Assembly (NCBI GenBank): GCA_902800025.1
Contig: CADCDA010000007.1
Location: 26,452 to 90,451, forward strand
DNA length: 64,000 nt
Direction of reading: 5' to 3'
Source: an uncultured Erysipelotrichaceae bacterium
GTDB lineage: Bacteria > Bacillota_I > Bacilli_A > RFN20 > CAG-826
The notes under the pieces are model-generated. The model searched no databases, was not told the DNA's origin, and saw nothing but the letters and a program-made list of their open reading frames with translations. Every line of letters begins with the position of its first letter. Positions within the stretch are counted from its first letter, which is position 1. A program made the position numbers and the translations under genes. Below, in pieces: positions 25,968 through 34,078 of the stretch.

Positions 25968-26477
25968 ATGAAGAAAGAATTGTTAGATAGCAAGAAGAAA
26001 ATTAAGAACGCATATATTTCTATGCTGGAGAAGAAAGAAAATCCAAACGTTAGAGAAATGTGCAGAATCGCTGGAGTTAATAAGAGTACTTTCTACTATT
26101 ATTACCCATACCTAGAAATGTTAGAAAAGGAATTATATAAAGAAGAAGCTCAAGCGTTATTTCAAAGAATAGCAAAAGGGATAGATTTTGATAACATCCC
26201 AAATAATATTATGGAAGTGGTTTATAGCCATTTAGATAACATTTCTGGAAAAAATAGATTATTGTTTTACTACAACAAAACCCTTTCGCTTGATGTTTTG
26301 ATTGAAACAGCGATCGAGGCTTCAAGAAAGCGAAATAACGATATTTATAATGAGATGATCTTGGTAGTGTTCCTTAGAGGAGGTTTATCACTATTACTAG
26401 ATCCTGCTTATAGCAAGAAAGATAAAAGTGTGGTCTTAGAAAGAATCATTCGTTCATATAACAAAAGAATCGTATAA
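25968..26477 (+). CDS. TetR/AcrR family transcriptional regulator
   Basis: 169 residues. The N-terminal helix-turn-helix (about 10-55) has VREMCRIAGVNKSTFYYYYP, the TetR recognition-helix signature. The C-terminal ligand domain is diverged and short, as in TetR_C_8-type proteins. An AGAAAGAG ribosome site precedes ATG. It is divergent from the membrane protein at 25103-25771 with paired CGACACAT boxes between. The ligand is unknown. Confidence 0.88.
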   Translation: MKKELLDSKKKIKNAYISMLEKKENPNVREMCRIAGVNKSTFYYYYPYLEMLEKELYKEEAQALFQRIAKGIDFDNIPNNIMEVVYSHLDNISGKNRLLFYYNKTLSLDVLIETAIEASRKRNNDIYNEMILVVFLRGGLSLLLDPAYSKKDKSVVLERIIRSYNKRIV

Positions 26478-26480
26478 AAA

Positions 26481-26508
26481 ATACTCCTATTTAGGAGTAT
26501 ATTTTGTT
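26481..26508 (+). terminator. bidirectional terminator between the tetR-type gene and the PH-domain gene
   Basis: ATACTCCT (26481-26488) pairs with AGGAGTAT (26493-26500) around 4 nt; T-rich on the right, A-rich on the left. The stop of the minus-strand PH-domain gene lies inside the stem. Confidence 0.75.
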
Positions 26509-27131
26509 TGATAACCATCATTTTCTTTTGGACGAAGATTATTTGGGAACGCCATATCGGTTTTGATATCTTGGACAATTTTTTGAATCTTGCTCAAATA
26601 GAAGTATGGGTTTTCAATATCCTCAAGAACTGCTCTTTGGTTGGTGCTTTGAATACTCAAGTCACCAACTTTGAATAATCGATCAAATATCCCTACCTTT
26701 ACTGTAACAGCGGCAATCTCTGAATAGTAGAAGACTTTGAAGTCGATACCTATTAAGCCATTTCTAAGAATGATTCTCTTATTGGTGAGGTAGTATTGTA
26801 GATTTTTATAATCCATTGTTCTTTTAACAATTCCCCAAATGTACATCCATACAGGAATTAGATGAATCGCAAAGAAGAAGACGACAAATAAGACTGCAAA
26901 GGATAGTTCAAAGAAGCCAGATCTCGACATCATGATAATAATGAAGGTGTCGATTCCACCCCATAGAAGTGCGATTGGAAGGCCCCTAAATATCGCTTCT
27001 AGAATATAGACTTTTTTGTTAGGAGTTAAGGAAACAAGAATTTCCTCATCTTCTTCTAAGATGTCTTCAACTTTGTTTTTCTTCATTGTGTCGAGGTCAG
27101 TTGAGAAATAATTTTTATCAATTTGTGCCAT
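26487..27131 (-). CDS. membrane protein with bacterial PH domain
   Basis: 214 residues. Two TM helices (about 45-70 and 75-105) are followed by a bacterial PH (bPH2-like) domain with the typical YYLTNKRIILRNGLIGIDFK strand-turn pattern (about 117-136) and VGDLSIQS near 157-164. The domain is probably cytoplasmic. The AGAGGTAA ribosome site supports the start. A single-copy gene with no obvious functional neighbours; the exact role is unknown. Confidence 0.8.
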   Translation of the reverse strand: MAQIDKNYFSTDLDTMKKNKVEDILEEDEEILVSLTPNKKVYILEAIFRGLPIALLWGGIDTFIIIMMSRSGFFELSFAVLFVVFFFAIHLIPVWMYIWGIVKRTMDYKNLQYYLTNKRIILRNGLIGIDFKVFYYSEIAAVTVKVGIFDRLFKVGDLSIQSTNQRAVLEDIENPYFYLSKIQKIVQDIKTDMAFPNNLRPKENDGYQTKYTPK

Positions 27132-27182
27132 AATAAATTACCTCTAACAATTATATATTTTTTGTATTATTTTCATAGTGTT

Positions 27183-27220
27183 TTATAAAAAAATAAAAGC
27201 CATAATCAATCGGTTATGGC
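27183..27220 (-). terminator. terminator of the GGDEF gene
   Basis: GCCATAA (27199-27205) pairs with TTATGGC (27214-27220); on the minus strand a U-rich run (27198-27183) follows. It lies just downstream of the stop at 27230. Confidence 0.8.
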
Positions 27221-27229
27221 TTATTTTAA

Positions 27230-28261
27230 TTAAATAACTGTTTTGTTCTTACCGGAATTCTTACCGGAATACATCTTTTTATCAGCGGCTTCGACCCATT
27301 TCTCTAAGCTCGTTCCTTCGATGTAGTTAACCACACCAATGGTGATTGTGATATTGATCTTAACTTTTTCAAATTCAAATGTTTCTTTTTCAACGTTCTT
27401 TCTAAGAACTTCTAATCTATCAAAGAATGAGTGTTGCTCATCATCTGATAAGACAACAACGAATTCTTCTCCACCATAACGACAGACAAATGAATCATTT
27501 AAGACTGTGGTGGCAATTTCCGCTACTCTTTTTAAGACATAGTCTCCAGCTACATGGCCATAAGTGTCATTGATGTTTTTAAAGTCATCGATATCAAATA
27601 AGGCTAAAGCCATTGAAGATTTATCTTCTTCTAAATCAAAGAAGTCATATAAACCATAACGGTTACTGATTTGAGTTAATTCATCGGTTCTTGATTCATT
27701 CATAATCTTCTTTTCAAGAGATAAAGCATATTTTAAGAAGACAACAAGATAAGCAACGATAAATCCGAATACCACAAATGCGTGAGTGGAGAATAGTGTT
27801 AATTCTAACCATTTTTCTATCGCATAATATGGAGCGTTATATTCGGTAACAAAGAATAAAGTTAAATAGATAGCTAAGGATAGACCAGCCCAAACGATTG
27901 ATCCTCTAATATCTTTAGTCTTTGAAAAATAAGATGTAAAGAATGAAACAATACATAATCCGATTAAATAGAAGTGGAAACCAGTAGAAAAGCCAAGCAT
28001 TACGGTTGTTACCGCAATAAAAGCGAAGAACTCATTTCCACAACATAAAGCGTATATGTAGTATTTCTTATTTTTAATAAGTAAGTAAAATAACAAATAA
28101 ATTAAGATAACTGCTGCATCAACATAAATGAGGATAGTAAGTTTTGAAACGATAAAAAGAATGAGATAAAAAATATGTAATATTAAATAAACCGTATTCG
28201 CGGTATAACAAGTTTTATCAATTGTTTTGTAATGACGTTTTTTATCAGTGGCAACCGACAT
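27230..28261 (-). CDS. membrane-bound GGDEF diguanylate cyclase
   Basis: 343 residues. Six TM helices (about 20-190) are followed by a GGDEF domain (about 198-343) with DELTQISNRYGLYD, DIDDFKNINDTYGH (metal and base contacts) and the active loop YGGEEF (about 281-286). The active residues are intact, so it should make c-di-GMP. The RxxD inhibitory site normally just before the loop is not present (VLND in that place), so product feedback is probably absent. HD-GYP at 18433-19806 supplies the opposing activity. No c-di-GMP receptor was recognised here. Confidence 0.9.
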   Translation of the reverse strand: MSVATDKKRHYKTIDKTCYTANTVYLILHIFYLILFIVSKLTILIYVDAAVILIYLLFYLLIKNKKYYIYALCCGNEFFAFIAVTTVMLGFSTGFHFYLIGLCIVSFFTSYFSKTKDIRGSIVWAGLSLAIYLTLFFVTEYNAPYYAIEKWLELTLFSTHAFVVFGFIVAYLVVFLKYALSLEKKIMNESRTDELTQISNRYGLYDFFDLEEDKSSMALALFDIDDFKNINDTYGHVAGDYVLKRVAEIATTVLNDSFVCRYGGEEFVVVLSDDEQHSFFDRLEVLRKNVEKETFEFEKVKINITITIGVVNYIEGTSLEKWVEAADKKMYSGKNSGKNKTVI

Positions 28262-28325
28262 TTTGATGGCCTTATAATATATTATACTATTGAAATTTGA
28301 TAACTATTCAAGAATGTTTTTCTAA

Positions 28326-29204
28326 TTAAAAGAAGAATAACACCATACCCGCTGCAGCGATAGCTAGCTGAATAAGGTCTTGTAGTTTTGGTTTTTTACG
28401 ATAAACAATCGACCCAATAATAAGTGAAAAGACAATTGTTCCAGCGTTTGATAAAGGGAATAAGATTGAAGCTGGAATCGTATCCGCAAACATATATTGC
28501 ATGAACATTCCAAATCCATTAAGGACTCCATATAGAAGTGCGAATAAGATTCCTTGAGCGTTAAATAATGGTTTAACCTTGTCTACTCTTTTAATTGAAG
28601 TGAATAATAAAGACAAAAGCGAAATCACAAATATCCATGAGTATACATAAAACATATATTCTCTGATGGATAATCCTTGATTAGAGACGATATGAATCTT
28701 ATTGACTGTTCCAAAGAAACCGTTAGCGGCAAATACTAGCGCGCATATGAGCCAGAATAGCCATCTGGTTTTTCCACCCTCTTTTCTTTCAAAAATGATT
28801 GGAATAAATAAACAAAGGAAAATCAAAATTAAACCAATAATATGGAGTATCTTAATTTCTTCGTGGAAATAAGTGATTCCAAATATATAAGCGATAGACA
28901 TTCCGCCTGCGACATTAAAAAGAGAATATATTTCCACTCTTCCCATTGATAGGGCCTTAATCCCTGCAAATTGAAGAATCATTTGTATCACCGCGGCCGT
29001 TAAAGATAAAAGCAATGTATAAACTGAAAAGCCAACATAAAAGCCATTTAAGGATACAAAAATAAAAGCAACAGTAAATGAGAAAAGTAAGCAAAAGAAC
29101 AAAATACTTCTGAATGTTTTCTTGTTTTTGTCTTGATAGGCGTTTAAGGCAATGAATTGCCCACCGAACAAGACTGTTGATAACATGATTAATGCATAAC
29201 CCAT
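28326..29204 (-). CDS. EamA/DMT family transporter
   Basis: 292 residues with ten hydrophobic helices in two repeats, the layout of EamA drug/metabolite transporters; each half has the expected Gly- and Pro-containing helices (GFGMFMQYMFADTIPASILF near 230). The start at ATG 29204 is chosen over TTG 29210. A minus-strand TATAAT (29217-29212) lies 7 nt upstream with no ribosome site, so the mRNA may be leaderless. The substrate is unknown. Confidence 0.85.
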   Translation of the reverse strand: MGYALIMLSTVLFGGQFIALNAYQDKNKKTFRSILFFCLLFSFTVAFIFVSLNGFYVGFSVYTLLLSLTAAVIQMILQFAGIKALSMGRVEIYSLFNVAGGMSIAYIFGITYFHEEIKILHIIGLILIFLCLFIPIIFERKEGGKTRWLFWLICALVFAANGFFGTVNKIHIVSNQGLSIREYMFYVYSWIFVISLLSLLFTSIKRVDKVKPLFNAQGILFALLYGVLNGFGMFMQYMFADTIPASILFPLSNAGTIVFSLIIGSIVYRKKPKLQDLIQLAIAAAGMVLFFF

Positions 29205-29402
29205 AGGCAATATTATATTTCAATTAAATAGTTATTGAATATTATTTGTTTTCTTACCAATGCTTATCAGCTAGTTTTATAGTGGTCTCTCCATTCTTTT
29301 GCAAAAACATTTTATTAATTTTTCTTGCGTTAGTTGTTGGTTTTGTTTCTGTAATTGTTTTCTGTTTAACACAATTATAAACTATATTAAAATTGAGATA
29401 AG

Positions 29403-30191
29403 ATGGAAGAAATCATTCATTTTTTGCAAGGAGAAATGGAAGTTCCTGGAGTCATTTCTTGGTTCCATCTTTTTATGCTTATTCCAATCATTGGCTTAAC
29501 TTTCGCTATCTCTTTCCTTTTTAAAAACTCGAGTGAAAAAGTATATAAAAGAATCATTTTTATTTTTTGGGTTATTTTGATTGTTTTGGAAATATTCAAA
29601 CAAATCATTAAAGCATTCCATTATGGTAGCCCATCATATTGGGAATATAGCGTGAGGGATTTCCCATTTTCAATTTGCTCAATGATTTATTATTTTGTCC
29701 CGATTATTTTGTTTGTTAATAAAGAAAAGCATCCAAAAATAGTGGACGCTGCAATTGGATATATGTGCCTAATTTCTTTGACTATGGGCATTATCGTTTG
29801 TATTTATACAGACATGGTGATGTCGAGATTAATCTTTATTAATGTTCAATCCTTGATCCACCATGGCACTCAAGTTATTTTGGGAGTCTATATTTACGTG
29901 TGGAATAGAAATAATATAACGATCAAAACGGTATATAGGACCCTTATCGCTTTTGCTATTACTGCTGTGATAGCGATTATCATCAATGTGAGTTTTTATC
30001 CTCACTTTATTAATATGTTTTTCATTAACCCAACAAGAATTACTAATTTACCAATCGGTAATATAGTTCAAGAAAAGGCAGGATATCCTGTCTATCTGAT
30101 ATTATTCTTAATCTTAATTGCTTTAGTGACTTTCTTGACTTATTTTGTAGAAACTTCTATCAACAAATTAATTATAAAAAAGAAACAATAG
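29403..30191 (+). CDS. YwaF/TMEM164-like multi-pass membrane protein
   Basis: 262 residues with about seven TM helices. The pattern VRDFPFSICSMIYYFVPIIL (about 89-108) and the conserved IHHGTQVILGVYIY (about 152-165) match the YwaF (TIGR02206-type) family of uncharacterised membrane proteins. No catalytic motif is known. The start lacks a strong ribosome site. The 190 bp upstream contain no ORF or recognisable RNA. A short hairpin with T-run follows at 30220-30243. Confidence 0.7.
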   Translation: MEEIIHFLQGEMEVPGVISWFHLFMLIPIIGLTFAISFLFKNSSEKVYKRIIFIFWVILIVLEIFKQIIKAFHYGSPSYWEYSVRDFPFSICSMIYYFVPIILFVNKEKHPKIVDAAIGYMCLISLTMGIIVCIYTDMVMSRLIFINVQSLIHHGTQVILGVYIYVWNRNNITIKTVYRTLIAFAITAVIAIIINVSFYPHFINMFFINPTRITNLPIGNIVQEKAGYPVYLILFLILIALVTFLTYFVETSINKLIIKKKQ

Positions 30192-30219
30192 ATTGAATAT
30201 TATATGGCTTTATTTTTAG

Positions 30220-30243
30220 ATGAATCTTATGATTCATTTTTTA
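30220..30243 (+). terminator. short terminator after the YwaF-like gene
   Basis: ATGAATC (30220-30226) pairs with GATTCAT (30231-30237) around a 4-nt loop, followed by T residues. The convergent GNAT gene ends inside the hairpin. Confidence 0.55.
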
Positions 30244-30743
30244 TATATTACTGACACATGAGTTATCCCATTCACTTCATCAGGGTACTCACGTTCAAAA
30301 CTCATCCCTATTGATTCAGCGGTTTTAATAGACGCTAGATTTGTATACTTACAGTAAGAATATAAAGCAGGATAATCAGTATTCATAAATGCCCAATCCA
30401 TCACGGCTTTCGCTGCTTCTTTTGCGTAGCCTTTACGCTGATGGTCACGACGGATATGATATCCTATCTCCGGAAGCATTTTGCCATCTATATTTTGTAG
30501 CGTCAGTCCACAGTCGCCTATCATTTCACCAGTCTTCTTAAGGCAGACAGCCCATAATCCGAAACCATTCTCTTTATATCGGTCCATGTTTCGTTTTATC
30601 CATTCCCTAACTTTCTTTTCATCAAAGATATATGGATAATGCTGCATGATTTCTGCATCTGAAAGGACTAGATAGAGGGCATCAAAGTCATCCTCATTCA
30701 TCTGGCGTAAGAATAGTCTCTCAGTTTCTATAATTACATTCAT
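30234..30743 (-). CDS. GNAT family N-acetyltransferase (RimJ/RimL-like)
   Basis: 169 residues covering a complete GNAT_3 domain: the start IETERLFLRQMNEDDFDAL, the acetyl-CoA loop IRRDHQRKGYAKEAAKAVM (about 97-115) and the C-terminal SIGMSFERE motif. It transfers an acetyl group from acetyl-CoA to an amine; the substrate may be a protein N-terminus or a small molecule. The 100 bp upstream includes a stretch with unusually many G and C bases for this window (about 30802-30840), which may mark transferred DNA. The stop codon is TGA. Confidence 0.88.
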   Translation of the reverse strand: MNVIIETERLFLRQMNEDDFDALYLVLSDAEIMQHYPYIFDEKKVREWIKRNMDRYKENGFGLWAVCLKKTGEMIGDCGLTLQNIDGKMLPEIGYHIRRDHQRKGYAKEAAKAVMDWAFMNTDYPALYSYCKYTNLASIKTAESIGMSFEREYPDEVNGITHVSVIYKK

Positions 30744-30844
30744 ATTTGTGTTTCCATAAAGAGTAGAAGCATTTATACAAGATTGTCCATAAAGATTATA
30801 TCGCGAATAGCTTGTTCTGCGAGCCGGCGAAACGATCTTTTTTG

Positions 30845-31507
30845 CTATATAATTTCTATGACATTATTATATAAGCAAGTCTTTTTATCTGATATGTTTC
30901 TATCAAAATGGTAATGACCAAAAAACCAATGTTTATAATCCACAACTTTGTCTATAAACATCAATTGGTCTGTGCAAATATCCCTTCTGAAACCAAATAC
31001 TTTTAAAACAGTGCTCGTATCACAACAATGAGTTATAACATAATCAACTTTGTTATTAATCTTCTCTAAATTATTTAATGCATTATCGATGTCGTGGTAC
31101 GTTATTTCTTCCTCAGGCCACCAAGAAACATAAGCGGTTCTATACATTTTGTCGATAGAAACAGCACCGCCAACACATAAAAAGGTTTTACCGTTTAATG
31201 TCATTATTTCGCCACGCAATACATGAAAAATATGTTTATCGATTTGATGCATTAACGCACCTTTATATTCCACTATAGGCATATTGTTCAGCATTTCAAA
31301 ATTTTCATGATTCCCATCAACAAAAATAATTGTGCACCCAATGTCGTTATATAAGTTTAAGAAATGTTGAAACTCTTGAGGCGACCAACATATTCCAGCA
31401 TCGCAACATATAATTAGAAAATCACCATAAGAAAGATTCTTCTCTTTTAACGTGAGAAGTTTCTTATAATCAATATCTCCATGTGTATCACCTGTTATGT
31501 ATATCAT
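30845..31507 (-). CDS. calcineurin-like metallophosphoesterase
   Basis: 220 residues. The five metallophosphoesterase blocks are present: GDTHGD (6-11), CCDAG (35-39), GNHE (about 66-69), HCCD (about 161-164) and GHYH (about 197-200). It is probably a phosphatase or phosphodiesterase with a bimetal centre; the substrate is unknown. No ribosome site is obvious. It lies just downstream of an ORF6N relic on the same strand, so it may be part of a decayed mobile or accessory segment. Confidence 0.88.
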   Translation of the reverse strand: MIYITGDTHGDIDYKKLLTLKEKNLSYGDFLIICCDAGICWSPQEFQHFLNLYNDIGCTIIFVDGNHENFEMLNNMPIVEYKGALMHQIDKHIFHVLRGEIMTLNGKTFLCVGGAVSIDKMYRTAYVSWWPEEEITYHDIDNALNNLEKINNKVDYVITHCCDTSTVLKVFGFRRDICTDQLMFIDKVVDYKHWFFGHYHFDRNISDKKTCLYNNVIEII

Positions 31508-31570
31508 ACTTAGAAAACAAAACTAATCTTTTTAATTACTTTGTCATTAAATCTCCTTTTAAAACTGTCA

Positions 31571-31732
31571 TCAAATATATATGCCCTGTTCAGTAAAGGC
31601 GTATGGAAGCTTTCTAGTTCCTCCCCATCTTGATATCACATTTTGTGACATCATGATTGTTTTTAGTTCGTCTTTGGTAATTCGGAACATAAAATCGTCT
31701 GGGGCAGCTCGTCTATTTTTTGATAAAACATT
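31571..31732 (-). pseudogene. ORF6N-domain gene relic
   Basis: A 53-codon open stretch without a proper start, closed by TGA, encodes an internal piece of an ORF6N (KilA-N-like) domain: PDDFMFRITKDEL, MSQNVISRWGG and LPYAFTEQG are the family's conserved block. The preceding in-frame codon at 31733-31735 is a stop and the first third of the domain is missing. After the TGA, another frame continues for 20 codons to a TAA at 31512-31510. Intact ORF6N genes typically encode 150-300 residues. It lies downstream of the RlmD-type gene on the same strand. Confidence 0.8.
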
Positions 31733-31777
31733 TTAGACAATTTTGGATAAATCGTTTTGGACAACGACATTAGATAA

Positions 31778-33124
31778 TTACATTTGGCCTTTAATAGACA
31801 ACGCACAAATTGTTTCGACATGAAAGCTTCTAGGAAACATGTCAACTGGCTGAATAGTGGTTATGTTATAGTCTTTAACCAAATATTCAAGATCTCTTGC
31901 AAGAGTTGAAACATCACAAGAAATATAGATAATTCTACTTGGTTTTATTTTCAATAAAGCATTTAAAAATTCTGGTGTACTTCCTTTTCTTGGTGGATCC
32001 ATAATTACAACATCAAATTTAGGAAGTCTTTTATTGATATAAAGAGTACAGTCGTCTTCGATAATGTCGATATTATTAATATTATTAAGCTTTGCGTTGT
32101 TTCTACCATTAATAACTGCACTTTTAACCAGTTCTACACTTGTGACGTGTTTTACATGTGGCGCCGCTAATAGACCGATAGTGCATACTCCTGCATAAGC
32201 ATCTAAAACAGTGTCCTTTTTACTTAGATTTGCGTATTCTAGGGCACTTCCGTAGAGTTTTTGAACTTGAATTGGATTAACTTGGAAGAAGCTTTTTGAC
32301 GAAATATTAAATTTTAATCCAAGTATTTCGTCAGTGATAAAACCTTTTCCATAAAGAGTTTTTTCATTTTCTCCTAAGATGACATTTGTATCTCTTTTAT
32401 TAACATTAAATATAATGGTGGAAATTTGAGGACAACGATTCACTAATTCTTTAATAAAATTATTTCTTCCTGGGAAAGTATCAACATTAGAAACAAAGAC
32501 CACCATGATTTCACTAGTGGAAATACTTGTTCTAATAAGAACGTGACGGATGATTCCAGTACGATAGTCTTCATTATATGGATCGATATGGAACTCTTCC
32601 ATTAAGGAAGCAATTTCTTTTAGGATAGGTCCGGCTTTCTTATCTTCAATATTACATTCTTTTATAGGAATAATTTTATGGGTGTTTGATTTATAAAAAC
32701 CATAAATGACATGTTTGTTTTCTTTTCCAAAAGGAACTTGGATCTTGTTTCTATAATGTGATGGGTCATCCATACCTATAACGTCATTAACTTTAATGTT
32801 TTCTAAATGCCCGATTCTTTTAAGAGTTTCTTCAACCTTGTGTTTCTTATATCTGAGTTCATATTCATAAGATGCATTTTGAAATACGCATCCTCCACAT
32901 GCGGTGGAAACAGGACAAAGGGGTTGAATTCTATCTGGAGATTTGGTTATTAGTTTAACTATTTTCCCATATGCGACGCCCTTTCTAGCGTATGTGACCT
33001 CGATTTCAGCTTCTTCTCCTAAAAGTAAAGCATCTACAAAGATGACTCCGTAGACTGTTTTAATAACTCCCTTTCCTTCGGAAGATATATCAACACATTT
33101 ACCTCTAATAATATTATTTTTCAT
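31778..33124 (-). CDS. rlmD: 23S rRNA (uracil-5-)-methyltransferase, RlmD/RumA family
   Basis: 448 residues. An N-terminal TRAM-like domain (about 5-60) precedes the cluster region CPVSTACGGC (about 68-77) plus a further Cys (about 153), which together bind the [4Fe-4S] cluster of RumA-type enzymes. The methyltransferase domain has DAYAGVCTIGLLAA (about 310-323), DPPRKGS (about 375-381) and the catalytic Cys of ISCDVSTLARDL (about 398-409). In Firmicutes one such enzyme (RlmCD) can modify two positions. The start at 33124 is chosen because the minus-strand TATAAT (33137-33132) covers the alternative ATG at 33133 and lies only 7 nt upstream; no ribosome site. Confidence 0.9.
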   Translation of the reverse strand: MKNNIIRGKCVDISSEGKGVIKTVYGVIFVDALLLGEEAEIEVTYARKGVAYGKIVKLITKSPDRIQPLCPVSTACGGCVFQNASYEYELRYKKHKVEETLKRIGHLENIKVNDVIGMDDPSHYRNKIQVPFGKENKHVIYGFYKSNTHKIIPIKECNIEDKKAGPILKEIASLMEEFHIDPYNEDYRTGIIRHVLIRTSISTSEIMVVFVSNVDTFPGRNNFIKELVNRCPQISTIIFNVNKRDTNVILGENEKTLYGKGFITDEILGLKFNISSKSFFQVNPIQVQKLYGSALEYANLSKKDTVLDAYAGVCTIGLLAAPHVKHVTSVELVKSAVINGRNNAKLNNINNIDIIEDDCTLYINKRLPKFDVVIMDPPRKGSTPEFLNALLKIKPSRIIYISCDVSTLARDLEYLVKDYNITTIQPVDMFPRSFHVETICALSIKGQM

Positions 33125-33208
33125 CGTCACCATTATAGTAAAAATATAATGGTTTTTCCATTATCAAAGATAGATGATATAATCATATAGTTGAGGAAGA
33201 ATAATTTT

Positions 33209-34078
33209 ATGAAAAAATATTTATTACCATTAGTGTTTATCGCATCACTATTAATGGGATGTGCGAACAACCAAACTCCATCCGAACCAGCAGGCAAAGA
33301 TGAATTGGTGTCTATTTCTGTTACAGGATTCCCAAAAGTCGATTACACAGAAGGTGACTGTTTCGATCCGACAGGACTTAAAATTACTACAATCAGTAAA
33401 AAAGAGGTTCAAACAGTTGTTGACTATGCAGGAAACGAATCTAGTTTCACATTTAATCCAAGTTTAACCACTGCGTTAACCACCGACGACACAAAAGTCA
33501 CAATTACTTATTCAAGCTTAACAACTGAAATCATGATTGCGGTTCAAGAATCAACCACACCTCCAGAAGGAACATTTACTTTCACGGTTGATTTCAGTAA
33601 AGCAGAATTAACAAATACATCGTCATCTAATTTCCAAGATAAATTCTTGCCAAACTTTGACTATGAAGACGCAAATCTTGTTTCTAATTTAACCACTGCT
33701 GGCTATGCACAAATCAACACCAATAAACAAGTCACAGAAGAAAAAGAATGGAATGAACAAGCTCTTATGATTGGTAACGCAAGCGGAAAAGGCGAATTCA
33801 ATTTCACGTTCACCAAGAAACTTGTTTCTGTTAGCTTTGTTGCAAGAGCCCATATGAAACTTTATAAGAGCGGTTCTAACTATGGTATCAGCGCAGATGC
33901 TGGATCAAAACTAATTGTCAATGGTGAAGAGTGGTCATTTGCTACTCCAACTAAAGAAGCTCACGAAACAGTCGAAAGAGAATTCGATATCGATAGTAGT
34001 AGTCTCACCATTAAAACATTAGATGACTCCGCTAAAAGAGTGTGGGTCTTCTCCGCTGAATTTGTTTTTGAAGCATAA
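33209..34078 (+). CDS. lipoprotein with Ig-like (Big_3-type) segment
   Basis: 289 residues with signal MKKYLLPLVFIASLLMGC (lipobox LMGC). Residues about 35-110 (SISVTGFPKVDYTEGDCFDP) resemble a Big_3-type Ig-like domain; the remaining about 170 residues are a beta-rich unknown domain. The GAGGAAGA ribosome site fixes ATG at 33209, not the in-frame TTG at 33191. The TAATG overlap with the O-antigen-ligase-like gene couples the two and suggests a surface-polysaccharide link. Confidence 0.75.
   Translation: MKKYLLPLVFIASLLMGCANNQTPSEPAGKDELVSISVTGFPKVDYTEGDCFDPTGLKITTISKKEVQTVVDYAGNESSFTFNPSLTTALTTDDTKVTITYSSLTTEIMIAVQESTTPPEGTFTFTVDFSKAELTNTSSSNFQDKFLPNFDYEDANLVSNLTTAGYAQINTNKQVTEEKEWNEQALMIGNASGKGEFNFTFTKKLVSVSFVARAHMKLYKSGSNYGISADAGSKLIVNGEEWSFATPTKEAHETVEREFDIDSSSLTIKTLDDSAKRVWVFSAEFVFEA

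Noticed and set aside
29211..29402. A possible small gene or RNA in the 190-bp gap before the YwaF-like gene
   Set aside because: Only a shadow frame runs through it, and no ribosome site, hairpin or repeat stands out.
31663..31845. 60-aa minus-strand frame overlapping the RlmD 3' end
   Set aside because: It lacks similarity to any family and is in a different frame from the ORF6N relic in the same stretch; treated as chance.
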